From Thalassotalea piscium (GTDB lineage: Bacteria > Pseudomonadota > Gammaproteobacteria > Enterobacterales > Alteromonadaceae), in NCBI RefSeq assembly GCF_030295935.1, contig NZ_AP027362.1, forward strand, positions 1 through 64,000: a stretch of DNA of 64,000 nt, read 5' to 3'. This document shows positions 24,567 to 34,233 of the stretch, piece after piece. The translations under genes were made by a program, and so were the position numbers. Position 1 is the first letter of the stretch. Each line of letters starts with the position of its first letter. Under the pieces are notes generated by a model. The model was not told the origin of the DNA, did no database searches, and worked only from the letters and a program-made list of their open reading frames with translations.

Positions 24567-24883
24567 CCTAGGGCGTGTTGAACTTTGTTGTACATTTTTG
24601 CAGCGATTTATTTGGTGTTTATACAAGGCTTAACTTATGTAATGGGGTTGTTCCTCATAAATAAGTGAAAACGCCGTAGAAAAACCAAAGAGGCGCTGTC
24701 CTAAGGATGCGTTTAAACATGATTTACTTTTCGTTGCCTACACGGAAGTAGGTACTTAGCGTGAGCAGGACGCGGAAGCTGTCTAGCTCATTTTGTAGAA
24801 TACTACACTGTATTCGCTACCCCTCAATTAAATCATGTTTAATTCGTACAAAATTTGTACTCGAAAGATCAACACGCCCTAGG
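24567..24883. mobile_element. MITE-like element with nested inverted repeats, between smg and yrdD
   Basis: The ends are a perfect 15-bp inverted repeat, cctagggcgtgttga at 24567-24581 and its complement at 24869-24883, both containing CTAG. A second inner pair (ttaaacatgattta at 24713-24726 and its complement at 24829-24842) is nested inside. Several short hairpins lie between. There is no coding frame, so it must be non-autonomous. About 40 bp near 24652-24690 resembles the repeat beside dsbA at 49001. It separates smg from yrdD, which are normally adjacent. Confidence 0.75.
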
Positions 24884-24937
24884 TGTATTATGGCATAATA
24901 ACTTTAGTGTATTTCAACTATAGCTAGACCTTATCTC

Positions 24938-25495
24938 ATGTCAAAACCAGACGACAAGTTATTTTCACAACATGAACATGCGCTTGAAAAAGAGTATGAG
25001 CTTTGCCCTTTATGTGGCAATGAGTTAGTGATTAAAAATAGCAAAGCAGGCGCTTTTTTTGGTTGTAGTACATACCCTAGTTGTGAGTACACGCGTCCAG
25101 TTGTTGAGCATGAGCGTGTTGAAGATAAAATATTGATGGGCAGTGAATGCCCTAAATGTCAGAGTCAACTCGCAGTTAAGCAAGGACGATATGGGATGTT
25201 TATTGGCTGTAGTAATTTTCCGCAATGCCGTCATATTGAAGAAACACACCATCATGAAGATGCTGGTGTTGCATGCCCTAAGTGCACTAAAGGACAGTTG
25301 ATTGAGCGAACTAATCGCTATGGTAAAACATTTTACTCTTGCGAACAGTACCCAAAATGTAAGTTTATTGTGAATAATCAGCCTGTTAAAGGTGTTTGTC
25401 AGCAATGTGGATTTAGCTTGTTACTAAAAAGGCAAATGGCAGCGGGTGAAAAGCTGCAATGCGCTCAGAAAAAATGTGGCCATTTTCAAAGCTAA
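24938..25495 (+). CDS. yrdD: Topoisomerase I-like zinc-ribbon protein YrdD
   Basis: YrdD resembles the C-terminal zinc-finger part of DNA topoisomerase I without the catalytic domains. The 185-residue protein carries four cysteine ribbons. The first three have the CPxC ... GxFxGCSxYPxC pattern (CPLCGNELV, CPKCQSQLAV, CPKCTKGQLI), and a shorter fourth follows (CQQCGFSLLL ... CAQKKCGHF). It probably binds nucleic acid; its exact role is unknown. It stands in its E. coli position after smg, but a mobile element lies between them and may supply or disturb its promoter. Confidence 0.92.
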   Translation: MSKPDDKLFSQHEHALEKEYELCPLCGNELVIKNSKAGAFFGCSTYPSCEYTRPVVEHERVEDKILMGSECPKCQSQLAVKQGRYGMFIGCSNFPQCRHIEETHHHEDAGVACPKCTKGQLIERTNRYGKTFYSCEQYPKCKFIVNNQPVKGVCQQCGFSLLLKRQMAAGEKLQCAQKKCGHFQS

Positions 25496-25496
25496 A

Positions 25497-25519
25497 AAAA
25501 GCGAGATAAACTCGCTTTT
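25497..25519. terminator. Terminator between yrdD and purK
   Basis: A 9-bp stem (aaaagcgag / ctcgctttt) with loop ataaa follows directly on the yrdD stop. The A-rich left and T-rich right sides let it act on both the rightward yrdD and the leftward purK transcripts. Confidence 0.85.
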
Positions 25520-25537
25520 CTAAAGGTAAATTTGTTT

Positions 25538-26698
25538 TTATTGAGAGGCCTTTGCTAATAAATTTTCTGCAAATTCACTCAAATCAGGAAAACTTTCTTT
25601 ATTTAATAATGAAGAAATTCTCACTAAACGTTCAGCTAGTTCAAGTTCAGTTTGACCGCATAAATTAATATGTCCCATTTTACGACCTGTACGTTTTTCT
25701 TTGTCGTACCAATGTAAAGCGACGGTCGGAATAGTAAATATTTCCTCAGGAATATCGTCTTCACCAATAATATTAACCATGGCTGTTGGGCGTATTAGCT
25801 GAGTACTTCCTAATGGTAGCCCACAAATGGCACGTAAATGATTTTCAAATTGGCAGGTATCAGCTCCTTGCTGAGTCCAATGACCTGAATTATGAACGCG
25901 CGGCGCAATTTCATTAACCAGTAATTGCTCACCAACTTGGAAAAACTCTATCGCTAATACACCGGTATAGTTTAGTTTTTCTGCCAGTTTACTGAAAACT
26001 TCGAAGGCTTGTTGTTGCAACTTTTTATCAACTGAAGTAACAACTGACACACTTAATATACCGTTAGTATGATGATTTTCTGTTAGAGGGTATGCAGCCA
26101 TTTCACCTTTAGAATTGCGAGCACCAATGATAGAAACTTCTCTGTCAAAAGGTACCATTTGCTCTGCAATAATACCTTGTGGTATTGAAGACGAAGCATT
26201 GTTGATAAATACAGACATTTCTTGCCAAATAGTATCTGCTTGCTCAACATCTTTTAATCGCCATTGACCTTTTCCATCATAACCTTCCAATGCACTTTTG
26301 AATATTATTGGTAATTGGAGTGATGTAATCGCACTATCAAAATCGGCTTTGTTTTGTATAACTACATATTTGGCATTCGCAATATTACAAGAATCTAGTA
26401 ATGACTTTTCTAAACGTCGATCCCCACCAATTTTTATTGCTTCACTACTTGGTAGTAACTTTCCTGAAGCTTCACAGGTTGCTAGCGTATTATGGGCAAC
26501 ATGTTCAAATTCAGCTGTGATCACATCACATTCAGCAATGCCTTGATTTAAATCACCATAAATATGTTCAGGATCTATAGGAAGAACCACATTATTGGTG
26601 CGTACATCAAAAGCTTTAACATCCATGCCTAAAGGGGCACCTGCTAAATCCATCATTCGGGCCAATTGGCCTGCGCCTAATACTAGAACTTTCTTCAT
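25538..26698 (-). CDS. purK: 5-(carboxyamino)imidazole ribonucleotide synthase
   Basis: PurK uses ATP and bicarbonate to convert AIR to N5-CAIR in purine synthesis. The 386-residue ATP-grasp protein opens with the nucleotide fold KKVLVLGAGQLARMMDLAG. It has the ATP-grasp core (KSALEGYDGKGQWRL, EQMVPFDREVSIIGAR) and the NEIAPRVHNSGHWTQQGADT segment that is diagnostic of PurK. It lies 13 bp after purE on the same strand, forming the usual purEK operon. Confidence 0.97.
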   Translation of the reverse strand: MKKVLVLGAGQLARMMDLAGAPLGMDVKAFDVRTNNVVLPIDPEHIYGDLNQGIAECDVITAEFEHVAHNTLATCEASGKLLPSSEAIKIGGDRRLEKSLLDSCNIANAKYVVIQNKADFDSAITSLQLPIIFKSALEGYDGKGQWRLKDVEQADTIWQEMSVFINNASSSIPQGIIAEQMVPFDREVSIIGARNSKGEMAAYPLTENHHTNGILSVSVVTSVDKKLQQQAFEVFSKLAEKLNYTGVLAIEFFQVGEQLLVNEIAPRVHNSGHWTQQGADTCQFENHLRAICGLPLGSTQLIRPTAMVNIIGEDDIPEEIFTIPTVALHWYDKEKRTGRKMGHINLCGQTELELAERLVRISSLLNKESFPDLSEFAENLLAKASQ

Positions 26699-26711
26699 TG
26701 GAGAGCTTTGC

Positions 26712-27194
26712 CTATACTTCTGGGTTTGGGTTATTCAAAATATTGTCGGTTTGTGTTTTTCTAAACTGTTCAATACTTGCCATTATTGTGTCATCGTGTG
26801 TTGCTAAAATTTGAGCTGCGAGTAGGCCTGCGTTGGCTGCACCGGCTGTGCCAATGGCTAACGTTCCTACAGCAATTCCTTTTGGCATTTGCACGATTGA
26901 TAATAAAGAGTCTTGGCCGCTTAAAGCTTTTGATTGAACAGGCACACCTAACACAGGTAAGGGCGTGTAGGCTGCAGCCATACCAGGAAGATGAGCAGCA
27001 CCACCTGCACCGGCAATAATAACCTTAATACCGCGATCTTTGGCAGCTTCAGCATACTCGGCTAACAAATGCGGTGTTCTATGAGCTGATACAACTTTTG
27101 TTTCATATGAAACATTTAATAAATCAAGCATATCTGCTGCATGTTTCATTGTTGGCCAATCCGATTTTGACCCCATGATAATACCCACTTTCAT
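26712..27194 (-). CDS. purE: N5-carboxyaminoimidazole ribonucleotide mutase
   Basis: PurE (class I) moves the carboxyl group of N5-CAIR to give CAIR, the step after PurK. The 160-residue protein has the signature [17 protein letters not shown] near its start, then SAHRTPHLL and [17 protein letters not shown], which form the active site. It is the first gene of purEK. A 22-bp near-palindrome lies about 30-50 bp upstream of its start. Confidence 0.97.
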   Translation of the reverse strand: MKVGIIMGSKSDWPTMKHAADMLDLLNVSYETKVVSAHRTPHLLAEYAEAAKDRGIKVIIAGAGGAAHLPGMAAAYTPLPVLGVPVQSKALSGQDSLLSIVQMPKGIAVGTLAIGTAGAANAGLLAAQILATHDDTIMASIEQFRKTQTDNILNNPNPEV

Positions 27195-27225
27195 GATATC
27201 TCACCTTGTAAATTGCTAGCTGAAG

Positions 27226-27247
27226 TTAGTGATATTATTATCACTAA
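27226..27247. promoter_or_regulatory. Candidate operator upstream of purE
   Basis: Nine-base arms ttagtgata and tatcactaa are separated by four bases. The centre is about 43 bp upstream of the purE start codon. The symmetry and position suggest a repressor or activator site. The binding protein is unknown; the sequence is not the classical PurR box. Confidence 0.4.
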
Positions 27248-27414
27248 GAAAATAAGGCGCAAATTATACCTTTGTTTAGCTTAATACGGAAATTTGAAAG
27301 ATAAAATTAACTAAAAGTAAGTAGTGCTTTATAAATCTGTAATTAGCACATCGCTTTGTGTAGACAATACCCCTAAAAAAAACTTCAATTCTCTTTAAAT
27401 ATAGTGTTAATAAT

Positions 27415-27434
27415 TAATATTGTCGACAGTATTA
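27415..27434. promoter_or_regulatory. Candidate operator upstream of the acyl-CoA ligase gene
   Basis: A near-perfect 20-bp palindrome centres on TGTCGACA, with arms taata/tatta and one mismatched pair. It lies about 90-110 bp before the start codon. A TetR- or GntR-type fatty-acid regulator would be a natural guess, but nothing in the sequence names it. Confidence 0.35.
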
Positions 27435-27524
27435 GACCAAAGGATGATTTTAAATTGTAAATTACCGCGTAATATATTCTCTATGATAAATATGAATGCC
27501 AATTAAGAGAAATGAGGAAAGGTT

Positions 27525-29153
27525 ATGACTAATATTTTTGAACAAGGCCTAGATAAAGTTGAAGCCAATAGCATGCCTTTATCTCCAATAAATTTTTTAA
27601 ATCGTACGGCGGATGTTTACCCAGATAAAGTTGCGATTATTCATGGCGATCAAAAAACAACCTATCAGCAATACCGAGAAAATGTAAGGTGCTTAGCATC
27701 AGCGTTGGTGCAACGAGGTGTTAAAACTGGCGATACTGTGAGTATCTTAGCAGCTAATATTCCTGCATTTTTAGATGCGCATTATGGGGTCCCATTAACA
27801 GGCGCTGTACTGAACTCTATTAATATTAGACTCGATGCAGAAAATATTGCCTTTATACTCGATCATGGCGAGTGTGATGTCTTACTTACGGATACCGCTT
27901 TTTCTCATGTTGTTAAAAAAGCATTGGCCCTTTCAACCCGTACGCCGTTAGTCATTGATATTGATGATGTAATGAGTGAGGGTGGAGAACGTCTAGGTCA
28001 AATAGAATATGCTGACTTATTAAAAGAAGGTGACCCGAACTTTACGGGAAATATGATTAAGGATGAATGGCAGGCATTAGCACTTAACTATACTTCAGGG
28101 ACAACAGGCAACCCAAAAGGTGTGGTATATTCACATCGTGGTGCTTTTTTGAATGCACTTGGTAATAATATGATTTGGCCACTTGATAGCGAAGCCGTTT
28201 ATTTATGGACGCTACCATTATTCCATTGCAATGGCTGGTGTTTTCCGTGGACTGTAGTTGCTATGGGGGGGACACAGGTTTGTCTTCGTCAAGTTGAAGT
28301 TTCTGCTATCGTAAACGCTATCATTTCTCATAAAGTCACACACTTCTGCGGTGCCCCGATTGTATTAAATATGATTTTAAATGCAGATCCTCAATTGCTA
28401 GATAAATTACCGGGTAAAGTTAATGCGATGACAGCGGGAGCGCCGCCGCCTGCTGCTGTGATTAAAGGTATGGAAGCATTAAATATTGAGATTACACAAG
28501 GGTATGGTCTAACAGAAGTTTATGGACCTTGTGTTGTTAGTGAATGGAAGCCGCAATGGAATGAGTTCAATGAAGACGAGAGAGCGGGTTTAAAGTCTCG
28601 TCAAGGAGTTCGTTATCCTACACAAGAAAATGTTGATGTTTTAGACCCTCAAACTATGTTGCCTGTACCAGCTGATGCGGAAACCATAGGTGAAATAATG
28701 TTTAGAGGGAATACAACGATGAAAGGTTATTTAAAAAATGAAACGGCTACTGAAGATGCCTTTAAATTTGGTTGGTTTCATTCTGGTGATCTTGCTGTTA
28801 AACATCCAGATGGTTACATTGAAATAAGAGATCGTTCTAAAGATATTATAATTTCTGGAGGTGAGAATATTTCGTCAGTTGAAGTAGAAGGTGTTTTATA
28901 TAAACACCCTGCAGTAATGGAAGCTGCTGTCGTTGCAAAGGCAGATGAAAAATGGGGAGAAACACCTTGCGCTTTTGTATCCTTAAAACCAGGTCAACAG
29001 GTGAGTGAGAAGGAAATAATCGAATTTTGCAGAGCTAACATGGCAACATTTAAGGCACCTAAGACTATTGTATTTAGTGATCTCCCCAAAACGTCAACCG
29101 GTAAAATACAAAAGTTTATATTGCGTGCAAAGGTTAAAGAGTTCTTTTCTTAA
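27525..29153 (+). CDS. Acyl-CoA ligase, AMP-forming (AlkK/DmdB-like)
   Basis: This enzyme activates a carboxylic acid to its CoA thioester through an acyl-adenylate. The 542-residue protein has the family motifs in order: P-loop YTSGTTGNPKGVVYSHRGA near residue 188, QGYGLTEVYGP, the GWFHSGDLAVKHPDGYIEI hinge region with RDRSKDIIISGGENISS, and the C-terminal catalytic Lys in PKTSTGKIQKF. Overall it resembles medium-chain or methylmercaptopropionate CoA ligases (AlkK/DmdB group). Sequence alone does not fix the substrate. The start has AGGAAAGG upstream. It is a single-gene unit ending at a terminator. Confidence 0.9.
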   Translation: MTNIFEQGLDKVEANSMPLSPINFLNRTADVYPDKVAIIHGDQKTTYQQYRENVRCLASALVQRGVKTGDTVSILAANIPAFLDAHYGVPLTGAVLNSINIRLDAENIAFILDHGECDVLLTDTAFSHVVKKALALSTRTPLVIDIDDVMSEGGERLGQIEYADLLKEGDPNFTGNMIKDEWQALALNYTSGTTGNPKGVVYSHRGAFLNALGNNMIWPLDSEAVYLWTLPLFHCNGWCFPWTVVAMGGTQVCLRQVEVSAIVNAIISHKVTHFCGAPIVLNMILNADPQLLDKLPGKVNAMTAGAPPPAAVIKGMEALNIEITQGYGLTEVYGPCVVSEWKPQWNEFNEDERAGLKSRQGVRYPTQENVDVLDPQTMLPVPADAETIGEIMFRGNTTMKGYLKNETATEDAFKFGWFHSGDLAVKHPDGYIEIRDRSKDIIISGGENISSVEVEGVLYKHPAVMEAAVVAKADEKWGETPCAFVSLKPGQQVSEKEIIEFCRANMATFKAPKTIVFSDLPKTSTGKIQKFILRAKVKEFFS

Positions 29154-29190
29154 TTTTTGAATTAAGTTGGATTGATACATGCATAAAGTG

Positions 29191-29222
29191 CATCGCCCTG
29201 AAGTTGAGGGCGATGATTTTTT
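29191..29222 (+). terminator. Terminator after the acyl-CoA ligase gene
   Basis: A 9-bp GC-rich stem (catcgccct / agggcgatg) with a seven-base loop is followed by ATTTTTT. It lies 38 bp after the stop codon and just before the convergent peptidase gene. Confidence 0.9.
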
Positions 29223-29229
29223 GCGAGGT

Positions 29230-31167
29230 TTAATTTAAATGTTTATCTAAAAAGTTAAGCACTTTTTTCATGTATGCTTTTTGGGTTAACGGATTGTAAA
29301 ATCCATGGCCTTCATCATCTATAACAAACCATTCATAAGGCTTACTTGCTTTATCTAACGCATCTTTTAATTGTTCAACATGTTCAATATCAGCGACTTT
29401 GTCGTCTTTTCCGTGTGCTAATAATAGTGGAGCTTGAATTTTTTCCGCATAATTTACAGGTGAAAAGCTTTTTAATGCATGTTCATCTTTACCTAATGCT
29501 TCGAGCCAAAAGCTTTTAACGGCTCTACTGTTATTTTCTTCTAAAATCAATTCTAAATTATAGACACCGGCGTTAGCAATAACACACTTATATGTCTCGG
29601 GATAAAGCGCTGCACTTTGAACAGCAGAATAAGCACCGAAACTGGCGCCCATTATACAGACATTCCCTGGCGTTGCTTTTTTGTTTGTTACAAGCCACTG
29701 ATAACCATCATAAATATCATTTTGAATGGTTGATCCCCAAGCTTGATAGCCATCTACTCTGAACTTTTCACCGTAACCAGATGAGCCTCTATAGTTGACT
29801 TGCAAAACGGAATAACCATTAAGTACTAAGTACTGAACTTTATTTGAGAACTGCCAGTAATCTCTAACACCATGAGGACCACCATGCACCATTACCACTA
29901 CAGGCGCTAAAGTATTGTTAGTTGTCCCTTTAGCTTGTGTAAAATATCCATTTATCACTTGTCCGTCACGTGCGTTTAGTTGAATTGGCTCCGTTTGAAA
30001 TAACTCATTGTTTTTTATATTTGTTTTAAACCTAAAAAGTATTGTTAGCTTGTTATCTTTCTTATTATATAAATAAAGTTGTCCAGGGTTAGTGTCTGAA
30101 GAAGCCTTTACAATTGAGAATTCGCCGTCATCAGAACGACTGGTAATAGTGATTGAACTGTAAGGAAGTGCTTTAAGTAGGTCTGTAAATATTGCTGCTT
30201 CATCAAATTTTTTATTCAGAATAAGATAGGCAGGATAACCATCATCTATTCTTATCGCGTATACATTCCTGCCATCAACTGTTAATTCAACATCAGTTAC
30301 ATCAACGTTTGTATCCGTATATACACTGGAGTATGACAAATCGTTCAAGTTTAATTTAAAAATACCAAATAAATCTTGTTGATGATTATCTCTTGTATAG
30401 AGATATTCTCCTGATGCGCTGATTGAAATTAAAGATACTGCTTGGCCTACTGTGTTATCGGGTACTTTTTGCCACTGACCTTCTTTTTTCAAATAAAGTT
30501 GACTTTTATTATGTTCGTCAGTGCCTACTACTGCTTTAATTTTTCCTGTGGTGTCAGTTAAAAAGCGACTATAGGGCAAAGGCGCTTTATCTATTTCTTT
30601 TTTAATTATGCCGTTGTAGACATTTAATAATAAAACTGATGATAAGCGAGCACCTGTTTTACTCATAGGGGTTGATTTTATTAATATATGTCTCTTATCT
30701 TCAGGTAGTACGTCAATGATGCTAGCCCACCCGAATGTACTTTCTTTTCGCTTTAATCTGCTACCAACTTGATCTTGGCCTGCTTGATAACCATAAATGA
30801 CTTTACCTCGCGAACCATCATAGTTTACAGCATATAACTCACCATAAAATTGCGGCTCCTCTAATGATGGCACGTGTTTAACCATCGAAATAACAACGCG
30901 TTCGTTATTGACCCAATTATAATCGCCCACTTCATAGTCGCCGGATAATCTTGTCGTTCCAACTGTTTTCATATCTTCTCTGTTTAAAAATACTAATATT
31001 GTGCGGTCTTGATAGTTCATCGCAATGGCGATAACTTTACCATTGGGGGATATTTTGGCATTTTGATATTTGTTATGATCAAATAAATGCTCCCAGTTAT
31101 TAGCGACGGTATAAAAAGAGGAGAGCAGTAATATGGTTAAAGCAATATAGTTTCGTGCGGTTTTCAT
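29230..31167 (-). CDS. S9 family prolyl oligopeptidase-like peptidase, exported
   Basis: This is a serine peptidase of the prolyl oligopeptidase / acylaminoacyl-peptidase clan with an N-terminal signal peptide, so probably periplasmic. The beta-propeller portion is about residues 30-390. The alpha/beta hydrolase domain follows, with VMVHGGPHGVRDYW, the nucleophile GASFGAYSA, Asp in HGKDDKVAD and His in DEGHGFYNP, giving a complete catalytic triad. A start four codons upstream (31179) is possible. I prefer 31167 because GGA lies at good spacing and the signal peptide then begins MKTARNYIAL. Exact substrates are unknown. Confidence 0.92.
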   Translation of the reverse strand: MKTARNYIALTILLLSSFYTVANNWEHLFDHNKYQNAKISPNGKVIAIAMNYQDRTILVFLNREDMKTVGTTRLSGDYEVGDYNWVNNERVVISMVKHVPSLEEPQFYGELYAVNYDGSRGKVIYGYQAGQDQVGSRLKRKESTFGWASIIDVLPEDKRHILIKSTPMSKTGARLSSVLLLNVYNGIIKKEIDKAPLPYSRFLTDTTGKIKAVVGTDEHNKSQLYLKKEGQWQKVPDNTVGQAVSLISISASGEYLYTRDNHQQDLFGIFKLNLNDLSYSSVYTDTNVDVTDVELTVDGRNVYAIRIDDGYPAYLILNKKFDEAAIFTDLLKALPYSSITITSRSDDGEFSIVKASSDTNPGQLYLYNKKDNKLTILFRFKTNIKNNELFQTEPIQLNARDGQVINGYFTQAKGTTNNTLAPVVVMVHGGPHGVRDYWQFSNKVQYLVLNGYSVLQVNYRGSSGYGEKFRVDGYQAWGSTIQNDIYDGYQWLVTNKKATPGNVCIMGASFGAYSAVQSAALYPETYKCVIANAGVYNLELILEENNSRAVKSFWLEALGKDEHALKSFSPVNYAEKIQAPLLLAHGKDDKVADIEHVEQLKDALDKASKPYEWFVIDDEGHGFYNPLTQKAYMKKVLNFLDKHLN

Positions 31168-31329
31168 TTTTAATTCCATTTAGTAGTTTTTTAATAAAGA
31201 AGGGAGTAATCAAACTGAAATTGTCTATCTATTCACATGAAATGTAATAGATTATTTCTGTAACTTTAAATTTTATTCGTTAGTAAAACAAGTATAATCA
31301 CGACTTACATAACATTACTGATTTTTATA

Positions 31330-32783
<1,454 letters not shown>

Positions 32784-32788
32784 TAATA

Positions 32789-33160
32789 ATGATTGAGAAA
32801 AATAAATATGGTCACATTGAGCGTTTAGGCCCAGCAACAAAGCATAGTTTGCTAGGTTTAAAAGCTGCGTATAAGTATGAACTTGCGTTTAGGCAGGAAG
32901 TTTTTCTTTCGGTTCTTCTTACGCCTATAGCTATTTATATAGCCGATACATTTGTTGAGTTTGCATTGCTGATGTCAGGTATTTTTATTATATTAATTAC
33001 CGAACTCCTTAACTCTGCAATTGAGGCTACTGTAGATAGAGTGGGTCTAGAACATCATGAGTTAAGTGGTAGGGCGAAAGATATTGGGTCTGCTGCAGTT
33101 TTTGTGTCATTAATATATTTTGTGGTTGTATGGCTTTCAAAAATTTACACAATGTTATAG
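32789..33160 (+). CDS. dgkA: Diacylglycerol kinase DgkA
   Basis: DgkA phosphorylates diacylglycerol to phosphatidic acid at the inner membrane, recycling lipid released when envelope glycans are decorated. The 123-residue protein has three predicted membrane helices. It carries the catalytic and family motif ELLNSAIEATVDRVGLEHH, with an amphipathic N-terminal helix (KAAYKYELAFRQE). It starts five bases after hemF and probably ends that transcript. Confidence 0.96.
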   Translation: MIEKNKYGHIERLGPATKHSLLGLKAAYKYELAFRQEVFLSVLLTPIAIYIADTFVEFALLMSGIFIILITELLNSAIEATVDRVGLEHHELSGRAKDIGSAAVFVSLIYFVVVWLSKIYTML

Positions 33161-33293
33161 GTTTTTAGGCCCTGTTGAGCAGCGGTTGCGTAGAATGATT
33201 AAGCTAAACACTGCTCGCCGCGATTAATGCGCTTTTATCTCAAGCAAAACTTAACAACGAAAGATCTATAGTCCCTAATTTTTAAGATTTAGA

Positions 33294-33307
33294 TTGATAA
33301 ACCTCAA
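33294..33307. promoter_or_regulatory. FNR-like site, upstream copy
   Basis: TTGATAAACCTCAA matches the FNR consensus TTGATNNNNATCAA at all but one of the ten defined positions. Its centre lies about 80 bp before the inferred ompW transcription start, a class I position. Confidence 0.5.
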
Positions 33308-33332
33308 ATAACCACATAAGTAGTAAGTTTAT

Positions 33333-33346
33333 TTGAGGCAGGTCAA
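33333..33346. promoter_or_regulatory. FNR-like site, promoter-proximal copy
   Basis: TTGAGGCAGGTCAA matches the FNR consensus with one change in each half-site. Given the TACAAT -10 at 33368-33373, its centre would be about 41 bp before transcription start, the standard class II activator position. Confidence 0.45.
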
Positions 33347-33414
33347 AGTATTTAAAAATAAGTTCCTTACAATAGCGTTTAGTTTAAATCTTCCACTATG
33401 TAAGGAAATCTCCC

Positions 33415-34089
33415 TTGAAAAAAAGTATCTTAACTATTGCGCTTCTCTCTGTTATCTCTATAACTAATGCCGCTGATTATAAAGCTGGTGATATTGTTGT
33501 TCGTGGGGGGGTAACTAACGTTACTCCAAATAGCGATCACTCTGCCGTAATGCTCGGTGGTGCAGATTCAACTATGTCTTTAGCGGTAGATGATAACGCA
33601 CAAATAGGCCTTAACTTTGTTTATTTTTATGATAAAAACTGGGCAATAGAAGTACTTGCAGCAACGCCTTTTACTCACGATGTTACGATTTATGATCCAA
33701 ATGCCATTTTAAATGTAGATGGAGCAAAGCTTGCTGAAGTTAGTCATTTACCACCTACGGTTAGTGCCGTTTATTACTTTGACACTATGAATAATATTAA
33801 ACCTTATTTAGGACTTGGTTTGAATTATACCGTATTCTTTGATGAGGGCTTTGAGTCAGCGCCTAAAAGTTTAGGCCTAAGCAATTTAGCACTTGATGGC
33901 TCTTTTGGACTGTCTATTCAAGCAGGATTTGATTTTAATTTGAATCAAAATTGGCACATTAACACATCAATTCGTTATATTGATATCGATACCGAAGCGA
34001 CATTTGATGTCGGCGGTAACAACATCGGCAAAGCTAATATAAGTATTGATCCAACGGTATTTTCAGTACTAATTGGCTATAAATTTTAA
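33415..34089 (+). CDS. ompW: Outer membrane protein OmpW
   Basis: OmpW is an eight-stranded outer-membrane barrel with a narrow hydrophobic channel; its expression responds to oxygen and stress in enterics. The 224-residue protein has a signal peptide (ending ITNAADY), the family opening AGDIVVRGGVTNVTPNSD, the middle LPPTVSAVYYFD and NIKPYLGLGLNYTVFF, and a terminal Phe (LIGYKF) as required for barrel assembly. The start is TTG, chosen because AAGGA lies at proper distance and the signal peptide follows directly. Confidence 0.93.
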   Translation: MKKSILTIALLSVISITNAADYKAGDIVVRGGVTNVTPNSDHSAVMLGGADSTMSLAVDDNAQIGLNFVYFYDKNWAIEVLAATPFTHDVTIYDPNAILNVDGAKLAEVSHLPPTVSAVYYFDTMNNIKPYLGLGLNYTVFFDEGFESAPKSLGLSNLALDGSFGLSIQAGFDFNLNQNWHINTSIRYIDIDTEATFDVGGNNIGKANISIDPTVFSVLIGYKF

Positions 34090-34233
34090 GCAAAACATAT
34101 CGTTTTCTACTATATAGACTACTCGAAGGACAAAGTAGTCTTTATAGTAACGTTGATTAAGGCTAAACAATCATTGGCAAAATCACGCTAATTCTATACC
34201 CTACTACTATACATTTCCTGCTAATTATTACTT

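Larger units (their letters stand above)
27195..27524. promoter_or_regulatory. Divergent purE / acyl-CoA ligase intergenic region
   Basis: This 330-bp AT-rich gap lies between two divergent genes and so must hold both promoters. Two palindromes stand out, one near each gene; both are listed separately. I see no small gene, no repeat shared with the rest of the window, and no recognisable PurR box. Confidence 0.5.
33161..33414 (+). promoter_or_regulatory. dgkA-ompW intergenic region with the ompW promoter
   Basis: This 254-bp gap has no gene. Its right half holds two FNR-like sites and a -10-like TACAAT at 33368-33373. The left half has a possible hairpin (gagcag ... ctgctc, 33176-33220) that may mark the end of the dgkA transcript, without a T-run. 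Confidence 0.55.

Noticed and set aside
24567-24883. Considered as a CRISPR-like or small-RNA locus because of its many short palindromes.
   Set aside because: Repeats are not regularly spaced and the inverted ends explain the structure better as a miniature transposable element.
27099-27114. A 16-bp palindrome TGTTTCATATGAAACA inside purE that resembles parS.
   Set aside because: The central CG of the CACGTG core is replaced by AT. The core is critical for ParB recognition, so this is more likely chance within codons.
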